Part shown: in pieces, positions 56,178-64,000 of the stretch
Layout: each line of letters opens with the position of its first letter
Position numbering within the stretch: the first letter of the stretch is position 1
Assembly (NCBI GenBank): GCA_011037195.1
Contig: JAAEAF010001937.1
Location: 93,827-157,826 of the forward strand
Direction: 5' to 3'
From: Triatoma infestans
Lineage: Eukaryota; Arthropoda; Insecta; Hemiptera; Reduviidae
DNA length: 64,000 nucleotides
Translations under genes and position numbers: made by a program
The notes under the pieces: generated by a model
What the model was told of the DNA's origin: nothing
Database searches by the model: none
Seen by the model: the letters and a program-made list of their open reading frames with translations, nothing else

Positions 56178-57279
56178 GTTAATATTAAAAACTCTCTGTT
56201 CACACTTACTATTGATTAGGTATTTCGATTATTACTAAAATCACTTCAATGTTTGCTGCAGATACCAAGAAAATTGTTTGAGCCTTTTTACCAAAAAAAG
56301 GTCCTACAAAAGTCGAAAAAAAAATTAATAAAGCGCAGCAAATTTCTTTAATCTTCAAATTTTGGCAGTATATTATTTTGCTTTAATATTATATGGTTGG
56401 TAGATCTGTATAATATATTAAAACCAGGCTCTAGAGAGGCAGAGAGACACCATTTTCTAAATTAATTATACAATTTTATTCTCCCTTCCGTAAAAAATAA
56501 AATATTTATTGTAAGAACAAAATTATAATTATAATTAATTAATTAATGCAATAGAATTTTTAGTATGCAAAGGGGAATGCTATATTAACAGAAATATACA
56601 TCTATGTATGTATATAAAAACATAATAAAATGAAAAATATAAAGAAGATAAAAAGGAATGAATTATGTGTTGTAAATACAAACAAGTCACAAGTTACCGG
56701 TGCGCCATCTTTAACCCAAACTAACAACAATAATTTTGCCTGAAGCTGTTGTAAAGATAAATTATTATTACTAGCACTCCAATCACTCATTTCAAAAGAT
56801 GGGCGCGGATTAAATGTTTCTATTCAAATATGGTTATATGTCGGCCAGATGCAAAACTGCTAGCCTCCCACCCTCACCCACCTCACTCAAGTTTTAAGTT
56901 CGTTAAAATTATTGAACATTATAATTTGTATGTTTCTATTTTATTTCAATATCACTTTTTATTATAACAAATATTGTTATTATATTACTGATATGGTTCT
57001 AGTTAAGTCACGTTCCTAGAATGTACATATATACACGTGCTCACTTGTTCATTGCAAACTTATAATATTCCTGCCAAAGAATTTGCAACGCACTTAACGG
57101 ACTTAGAAAATATACACGCACTTCACATGCAATTATTTTTTTTTTTTTCTTGTTTTGATTTAAATTCTACAATATAATTTATATAGCTTATAATGGAATA
57201 AATCGTTTACAATATTACAGTTGTAAATATTTGGCGTTGCATTAAAAGTAGGTAAATATGACAAGAAAATTTTGTAATT
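56178..57279. other. Decayed family A trace and AT-rich spacer
   Basis: 56265-56460 keeps AAAATTGTTTGAGCC, GCGCAGCAAATTTC and TTTTGGCAGTATATTA in family A order (minus). The rest is unassigned. Confidence 0.45.
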
Positions 57280-58140
57280 GTGGATTCACCCCAAATTGAA
57301 TTTTTCCATTAGTCCTAGAATCGGAGTAGAGGTTGGCGAACGAGCTATTTTCGTGGTTTTCGAAGTGTTCGTCCTATAAATCATCATATCCAAGCCGCAA
57401 TCCATGCAAAAACTGTTATCAAGTTTAACGGTCTCTGGAGAAAGTATAAGGCTTGAGCAATAACAAAATGTTGAAGTGTCATAAATCATTTTCTACCAAA
57501 TGTTAGAAACGTCAGAGGAAACTTAATCCCTTAATTGAGCGCACCATATCTGAGATGGAACAAACTCTTAATGAATGAAAAGTTGTTTTCTTAACAGTTT
57601 TCGGAATAGCTACAGAAGAGAAAGGATAGTACTGATGCTGACAATAAGTAACCGGAGAAATAATGGAAGAATTCAATATATTGGAGGCTTCCCAGCCTTG
57701 TTGAACAGGCTGGGAAGAAACGACAACGGGCTGGATATGGTCTTAGTCGTTTGCTTTTAAATCAGGTCACACTCAGAGGAGAAAAGCTTCCAAAAAAATT
57801 CCCAGGGTACCGCCGTAACAATTACTCGTTACAGGTCTGACAACTCGACATCTGATAACTCTTCTGGTATTTTTGTAACAAATTGTTATCATTAGCAAGA
57901 GCAATATGTGTGGTTTTCAAAAATATTAGTTACATGGATGAAAGTCATCGATGTACTGACATAATATGTTTAAGTGGAACTCATATTCTTGAAGGTATAC
58001 CCGAGACTGTACCTCTGCCGACATTATCTGACAGGACACTTATTAGTTGTACCATTCGGCAAATACCGTTTGTCGGAAGAGTTATATGTTTGACTCTGCA
58101 ATATGTTCACTTTGAAATCATTGATCTGAAGTCTCTCTAA
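57280..58140. other. Less AT-rich unrecognised block with short frames
   Basis: Three short frames lie here: 57286-57489 minus (67 codons, contains CMDCGLDM), 57575-57760 plus (61 codons) and 57883-58140 plus (85 codons). I recognise no domain in any. They could be remains of a transposase or of unrelated exons; no splice-supported model can be built by eye. A perfect 11-bp hairpin lies at 57688-57717. Confidence 0.35.
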
Positions 58141-58156
58141 ATTTATTCTTGATCTT

Positions 58157-58476
58157 GTAATAGTACCGCAAAGGTAATGCAACCACAGCAGAGAGAAGAG
58201 AGGCTCTCTCTGGTTAACAGAGACTACTCTCTGACTTAGGCAGGATAGAGTGGGACAACTTGTGTATATAAGCCTGTGGGAATCTATCTAAAGATTCTAT
58301 CAGATACAACTGTACATCGCATCGTGTCATATCTTATCTTTACTGTCACCATTCATTCTATCATTTTCATTATAAAGTCCAGTGCAGTTAGTGTAAATTT
58401 AGCTACATTATATTAGTTTCTTCATATCTCATTCATTTAACCAAACCTAATTTCTCTCCTCAACAACCCCATTATA
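58157..58476 (+). mobile_element. Solo LTR (family L), second copy
   Basis: 320 bases from GTAATAGTACCGC to CCCATTATA with ATCTT at 58152-58156 and 58477-58481. It shares with 37765-38068 the blocks AGAGTGGGA, CGTGTCAT, CATT/CTACCATTTTC, TAGTCCAG and CATTCA..CAAACC..TTTCTCTCC in the same order. A TATA-like GTATATAAG is at 58263-58271. No internal region follows. Confidence 0.83.
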
Positions 58477-58481
58477 ATCTT

Positions 58482-59422
58482 GTTTATTTTTAATCTTTTT
58501 GAAGTTTTTAGTTTATTTGATATATTGATACTGAATGTTAATATAAGTAATGTAAAGTAAGGTAAAAATAGGATATACTCAAATTTTTCTAACAAATTCT
58601 CGGTTGTTAAATAACTATTAATATTGCAAATATTTCCGTTAAATAAGTTACCAGCTAATTGTGTATCTCCAGCTAATTCTTTACTTTAAAACTTATTGTA
58701 AACCATTAGACTCATATTTTAAATCCTCAATAATATTGTACAATCTGCAATCTTAAACAATTGGAATATTTGTACCATTTTTTTTTTTTTTTTTTTAATT
58801 CTATGCTTAAAATTTTAAGTTAGTCAGATATTATTATATATCTTAATCAAATATTTTAATTGTACGAAATTTTCCTAATATTTTATCTTTCCTGTAACAT
58901 GGTTGAAGTGATCAATATATATAATTTTGTCCAGGTAGCTCTTCGCATTAGATTCTTTATTTATAATGATACCTAATGATATGTTTATTAACTTTTATTT
59001 GTAATGTGTTTGTAAAAGCTGTAAAAGAGTCAATATCTCTATCCCTACTATTTCCTGCACGGGTACATAATCAGGGGATAGGAAAAGAATTGGGAGAGAT
59101 CCTCGGATCAATCACGTGACGCGTAATGTTCTAATTTTCTCTTACAATATTCTGGATAGAAGTAGGCCTATTCTAAGTCCCATTCTGCACAGGGTGATCT
59201 GAAACTTTGACTGACTAGGTGTATGCCTTTTTTCCGTGCAAACAAGTTTTATAATTTTTCTATATTTCAAATATTATTATAAAATTATGTTGCTTTAAAC
59301 AATATTGTGAAAGGATTTTGAAAACAATAATCTTGGAGATAATACTATATATGAAAATGTCTATATAATTAATCTTGGAGAAATCGATCCATCAATTTTA
59401 TTTGTATCTTATAGGAATAAAA
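58482..59422. other. AT-rich spacer
   Basis: No feature recognised. Confidence 0.45.
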
Positions 59423-60670
59423 AATTCTGTTATGAAACACTAATCCAACTTTTTCTTATAATTGACAAATTTGCTTTTATCTTATAAGGTTTAAGTAAAC
59501 TTAATATTTACTTGTCTTCAACGTTATAACAATGGAAGAATGCAAACTTAATAAAACAACTTCTTTGGAGAGATGTTTCCTCCGAAACTCTTATAAGTTT
59601 ATCGGATAAAAGTGACATTTTCTGTGTATAACTAATTTTATGAGGGAAGGGAATAGCTACTATGGTTAGCGTACTTGACTCCCATGCGGAAGACCCGGGT
59701 TCGAGTCCAGCTGTGCTGCCCTTAGATTTTTTTCTTCCTAGGAGCCTCTACAGCTCATTGTCCGTTGATGGACAGTGTTAGCTGTAACGAGAGAACACTG
59801 TCCGGAGGCCGGCAGTGCACTGAAAGGCTCCAGGCGCCATTGACCATGATGCGCCTTAAATTAAATTGAAAAAAAAAACTAATTTAATGAAACCCGATAA
59901 TTTCGTTTTTATGGACAAAACTGTTCAATAAAGTCACATTTGCGGTCAACCGATTATCTTTAAAGTCGGAATTTTGATAAAATACATTTAACTTTAATTA
60001 ATATTATATAGATTGTACAATCATATAACAAAGTAAAATACACTTTAGAGGCACGCATTAGCATACATCTCCCCATCAAAACAATCTTAAATGAAATAAT
60101 GTATAATAAAGTGTAAATACAAAGTTAAAAGAAAATCGTTGGAGGGATTTCGCCAAAATTGCAAACTCAAAATCCTTAAATTCATTCTCAAATTTACTCA
60201 AATCCTTAAATTTATACTCAAATTTATTTACGTCCTTTGAGTATATTGATATTTACACTTGAGAAATTTCGACAGATAATTTCCTGACGATCAGTTTTAC
60301 TGTGGTTTCGGAATGTGAATTTTGACAGATAACTTCCTGTCGATCTCATGGTTTTGGAATGTGAATTTCGACAGATAACTTCCTGTCGATCTCATGGTTT
60401 TGGAATGTGAATTTCGACAGATAACTTCCTGTCGATCTCATGGTTTTGGAATGTAAATTTTGAACATACTAGGATTTTTTATTTTTGAGCTCTGTTCACA
60501 CAGCACTCACTTCATTTTTTTTCTTCTTCTAAAAACTACTTTTTCGGACGCAGGAAACATCAAAGCGTGTATTCTCGGTGAAACCTCGTTATCGAAAATT
60601 TGAACAATCTCTCTTATCAGTATGAAGAGAGAATTTTGAATCTTTTCTCTTACCAGTAAGAAGAGAGAAT
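59423..60670 (-). repeat. Family A, old subfamily copy interrupted by a SINE
   Basis: Starts ATTCTGTTATGAAACACTAATCC (decayed 3' end) and is split at 59643/59877 by the SINE. It resumes AATTTAATGAAACCCGATAA, passes unit words (GCGGTCAACCGATT; GTCGGAATTTTGATAAA) and ends with the doubled hairpin terminus at 60608-60668. 60000 onward is segment Y copy 2. Confidence 0.85.
59644..59876 (+). mobile_element. tRNA-derived SINE (family S), head type 2
   Basis: 233 bases flanked by AACTAATTTTATGA (59630-59643) and AACTAATTTAATGA (59877-59890), a 14-base target duplication with one mismatch. The head has an A-box-like TAGCTACTATGGTTAGCG near 59654 and B box GGTTCGAGTCC at 59698-59708. The anticodon region looks like CCC, differing from the AGT-like head at 9.8 kb. 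The body shares GGAGCCTCT..CAGCTCA and GGAGGCCGGCAGTGCACTGA with that copy and ends in an A-run. Confidence 0.9.
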
Positions 60671-61146
60671 AAAAATAAACGTAGCGTTAATTTGGCAGTG
60701 GCACGGATAACCAAGGCGAGGGAATTGCTTGGTGCTGGTTTCGATTTCCAGTCTGGGAGTTGGATTTTGTTTCTTTTATAATCATGCAATTTATAGAAAC
60801 ATATCTGTTTTCTCTTCGCCTCCGTCCACGATATCTAATCGGTAGAAGTTAGAAGTTAAAGCCCCTCTGAACAAATGCATTACTATACTTTACTTTTCGT
60901 CATTAGAAGAAATAATATTTTTCGCGTATATCCTTTTGCATGTAACGTTCAAATTTTTAATTTTTTGAAGTAGAAAACAATGAATAACTGCCGCTACCTT
61001 GCGACAGTTTTCTAATTATTTATTCTAATTATAATCCCCTGTAGTTTTGGAAAATTATGATCGACATTTTAACCATGTTAATAATGTCAAACTGAATCAC
61101 TTTAAATGCGTTTATTGAAGTGAAGAAGACATTTCTGGTTTAAATT
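60000..61146 (-). repeat. Segment Y, copy 2
   Basis: Near-identical to 52793-53855, including 470 bases beyond the family A terminus. The 46-base unit occurs three times here (60324, 60370, 60416) against two at 53 kb, and an extra TTTTTATTTTTGAGCTCTGTTC block is retained near 60476-60500. Confidence 0.9.
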
Positions 61147-61592
61147 AGCAAACTTGTTAGCCTTGAAATAAGATAAAAAACTGAATGTGTGCTTCGTTGT
61201 TCTATTAAAGCAATGGTTGCACATTTGTTATCTAACCTAATAAAAAGTAAATCTATTTGATAAGGAGATCAACTTGTAGGATTAATAACCTTCTATTATT
61301 TATAAGTGTAATTAATCTATAAAAAAACTACTTCTGTCTAGTAATTAAAGTAGTCATTCCCTAATTGATATTATCTAAAGTTATAAACGTTATCAAAACA
61401 ATTTATTATAGATTTATCAAATCCATAAATCAAAAAGTTATAAAATGCATTAAAGTGCATTTAATTTCATGTAATCTAGTTTTATTTATTTAAATAATTT
61501 CTAGGGTAATCCTGCTTTTCAAACAGTTTTAAATTCAAATATTCCATTTTTTTTAAATTTTTTAATCTACTTTTTCTTAATGGTGTAAGATA
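61147..61592. other. AT-rich spacer
   Basis: No feature recognised. Confidence 0.45.
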
Positions 61593-62760
61593 GTGGGTAT
61601 ATTTCAATTGAATCAGATCTTCTATATTGAGGTTACAACAGAAATTCTTGGTATAAATAACCTGACAGGCAGACTACAGTATGTTTCCAAAGGAGAAGAA
61701 GTTTCAAGCCCAAAACAAGTTACACACGGAGTTCCACAAGGATCTATTCTTGGACCGCTCCTGTTCTTAATTTATTATAACGACATGGGTGATATCTTCT
61801 CAGGAAATATTATTTTATTTGCCGAAGATACCACACATATCTCAAGAGGCAAGGGCTTGAAAGAAGTCTAGACAAAATCCACTATAGATCTGCGAAATTT
61901 GAAGGATTGGTTAAGCGCAAATGAGCTCATTTTAAATGAAGAAAAAACTATAAAAAAAAAAAGTATTTAGTTTAACCATGAAAGATGAGGACTTACCAGG
62001 GAAATTCCTGGGAATAACGCTGGATTCGGGTCTATCATGGAGGAATCAGTTGCAGAATTTGTGCGGTAAATTAGCACAAATAGTATACATGCTCAGAAAG
62101 CTGAGAGATGAAGTAGCAGTAAAGGTTTTGAAAACTGCCTATTACGGGTTGTTTTATTCTAAACTGAGCTATGGTATACTGCTATGGGGGGCAGCTTCTG
62201 ATAGTAATCTAGTCTTTAAGCTACAAAAAAGAACAATAAGAACCATGTTTAGACAAAATAATAGAGACAGCTGTAAAGCATTGTTTAAAGAGCATTCCCT
62301 TCTAAAGTTTGCCATCTTTGTTTATTATCACTAATTTATTGGCTATAAAATATAATACTAATAATGTGTTCAGAAATGATTTCCATCAATATTAAGAAAA
62401 ACAACTTACACATTCCAGCTAAAAGACTGAAAAAATTCCGATTTGTCTCGGAAAATATATAATAACTTGTTGCATGAAATTCAAGAAATTGAAGAAAAAC
62501 AGTTCAGAAAAGTAGTAAGAAGATTTCTGATAGAGAAAACTTTCTATAGTATTACTGAATATTTAGAACACAAGTGGAAGGTTGCAGAATTTTGTACAGA
62601 CTAAGTATCCTTGGTTATATTAACATCACATTGATTATAAAGAACAAAGTTTATTTAAAGTTAACTCAGTTTCTTTGTACATCACAGCTTGAATTTGTTG
62701 ACGTGCTTATTGTATTTTTGTAATATGTTAAAGCTTAATAAAATAAATAATGAATAATAT
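61593..62760 (+). mobile_element. Jockey/CR1-like LINE RT fragment
   Basis: VTHGVPQGSILGPLLFLIYY and ILFAEDTTHIS (catalytic FADD changed to FAED) lie in 61690-61850. After stops near 61870 and 61966 come PGKFLGITLDSGLSWRNQLQ and LSYGILLWGAASDSNLVFKL (62000-62220), then, shifted, LLHEIQEIEEKQFRKVVRRF to about 62600. AATAAAATAAATAATGAATAAT closes the element. The 5' break is inside the RT. Confidence 0.85.
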
Positions 62761-62861
62761 TTTGAGATCGTCGTGGCTACGAAAAAAATTATTAAGAATC
62801 CAAATGATTTATGTGGTGGAAATATTGTGCCAGGAATGCGCCTTTTTGAATTTTTTCCTTT

Positions 62862-62922
62862 TTGTTAGTCCTGATAAGAGGAAGTCTTGCGATCGTGTGA
62901 CGTTTTGGAGACGATGTTCGGG
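62862..62922 (+). repeat. Family A, short 5'-end fragment
   Basis: GTTAGTCCTGATAAGAGGAAG then TTGCGATCGTGTGACGTTTT: the first 60 bases of family A with scattered changes, cut at a GC-rich block. Confidence 0.75.
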
Positions 62923-63118
62923 ACGATGTTGGCGAGCAGGGAGTGCTGGGGGCTGGTGACAACGTTTGCCAGGGAGGTTCTCTGTCAAAAGAGAGCCGGC
63001 TCTCTGCCCCGGGAGCTGAGCTTGTGATAGATCGGAGGGGCCTAATTTTGGGCAAGCTTCAGGCCTAACTCTGACATAATACACCAGCGAATCCAGGGAA
63101 AGGGGAGACTTTGTTCCC
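62923..63118. other. GC-rich block of unknown origin
   Basis: About 200 bases of clearly higher GC than anything nearby, with a perfect 16-base palindrome AGAGAGCCGGCTCTCT at 62990-63005. It follows directly on the family A fragment and ends at CCCCCTCC plus an A-run. Short frames on both strands show no domain. A retro-inserted 3' end with poly-A (63124-63137) is a possibility. Confidence 0.45.
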
Positions 63119-63137
63119 CCTCCAAAAAAAAAAAAAA

Positions 63138-63966
63138 TACAAAACCAAATAAATCCCTCTTTCTATAAGTATATAATATAAAGCGATGCTGTTGAGAATG
63201 TATTTACTTAATGTTACATTCAGATGCAGACAGATGTCGTCTATTAATAATACATAAACAATAAAAATACATAATTGATAAAATTAATGGAAAATTTAAC
63301 TGAAAGATGCAATAATCTGAAAATAAGACGGAATGATAATTACTATAAAGTAATTTGAAAGGAATTTAATAATTTCTAATTAGTCCTTAAATAGATGTAT
63401 CAAAATTAAGTTTTCGCCATAAAACAAAATTTATTATTACATTTCAGTTAATAATGACTCTTGAGTTAATTATTATTAAATCATTTTAATAGTTTTTAAC
63501 GTTTAATGACAGTTACGTGGGCTAATTTAACGACCTATAATTAAACACTAATTGAAATAGACGTAGTATATGTAAATTACTATTTGTTTAATTAAATAAC
63601 TGGTTATTACTTTAATCTAGTTTCATTTCTTGTAATACTATCAGACTGCCTGCAAATTCTGGCGCCGCGTCTCAGGAAGTTCTGGGCCATTTATCAAAAT
63701 TTTTATTTGTTGATGTCCAGTTTAAAAAACTAATTATGGAGTGAAAACAGTCGCGTCTTAGATTTATGTAATTGTACAATGTCTTAAATTTTTCTGGTAA
63801 TTGCCATTATCTTTCCGGATAATATTTGGAACTATTAAATTGTTTAAATTTCTCTCTCTTCAATTTTTAATTAATAAAAATGCATAATCTTATCATGTTT
63901 TTTTTTTCACCTAAAATTGATTTTAAATAGGATATGAAAAAAACTGCGACTTCCGTCTGATTTTTT
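63138..63966. other. AT-rich spacer
   Basis: No feature recognised. Confidence 0.45.
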
Positions 63967-64000
63967 ACTTTCTCTTACTCCTAGTAAGAGGAAGTATTGT
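63967..64000 (+). repeat. Family A, 5' end at window edge
   Basis: ACTTTCTCTTACTCCTAGTA with intact hairpin, then GAGGAAGTATTGT; continues beyond the window. The T-run just before it (GATTTTTT) looks like a family A 3' end, so this may be another head-to-tail junction. Confidence 0.9.

Noticed and set aside
57883..58140. 85-codon gene next to the solo LTR
   Set aside because: No recognisable domain and no supporting signals; kept only as an unrecognised block.
1..64000. CRISPR array or bacterial operon
   Set aside because: No regularly spaced short repeats with unique spacers, and the content (LINEs, SINE, hAT, solo LTRs) is eukaryotic.

Overview
The window reads as AT-rich nuclear DNA of an arthropod, most probably an insect. 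The basis is several non-LTR (LINE) retrotransposon types, including an R1-like one with a C-terminal RNase H and CCHC end. There is also an RLE-type LINE, a hAT transposon, a tRNA-derived SINE, solo LTRs and hammerhead-like (Penelope-type) palindromes. I found no intact host protein-coding gene, no rRNA, no convincing functional tRNA gene and no CRISPR array. Open frames that resemble proteins are broken pieces of reverse transcriptase, RNase H, endonuclease or transposase.

The dominant component is an unnamed dispersed repeat, called family A here. It is about 1 kb long, non-coding, in both orientations, with more than fifteen recognisable copies. Each full copy has a perfect 8-bp hairpin at its start, an internal (GT)n run, and two roughly 300-bp units plus a truncated third, each opening with a CCGGAAGT-type motif. 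It ends in a second hairpin and a T-run. Its ends carry a 14-bp inverted repeat, and copies can sit head to tail.

Layout. 0-4.3 kb: RTE-like LINE end, pogo-like terminus, LINE tail, RLE LINE. 4.2-7.8 kb: three family A copies. 8.3-8.6 kb: near-perfect palindrome with two opposed hammerhead-like motifs. 9.7 kb: SINE. 10.9-12 kb: jockey-like LINE. 12.6-15.8 kb: two family A copies head to tail, the second split by a LINE. 16.5-19.9 kb: three LINE ends, one with a 324-bp tandem triplication. 20.1-22.4 kb: family A and an R1-like LINE. 24.2 kb: LINE 3' end. 26-32.9 kb: six family A copies and an inverted duplicate of the 19-20.7 kb segment. 35.5-38.6 kb: LINEs, one holding a solo LTR and a 66-bp micro-insertion. 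40-42.9 kb: TAC-rich DNA with a 1.6-kb insert. 44-46.6 kb: R1-like LINE, then a LINE split by a hAT. 46.8-52 kb: family A and a second palindrome. 52.6-61.1 kb: direct duplication, third palindrome, second solo LTR, second SINE. 61.6-64 kb: LINE RT and two family A starts.

Nothing here works as a gene set. The value lies in nested insertions with readable target-site duplications, which give a relative order of events: a solo LTR in a LINE, a hAT in a LINE, a LINE in family A, and a SINE in an old family A copy. Calls come from reading the sequence only; family names are assigned from motifs, not searches.
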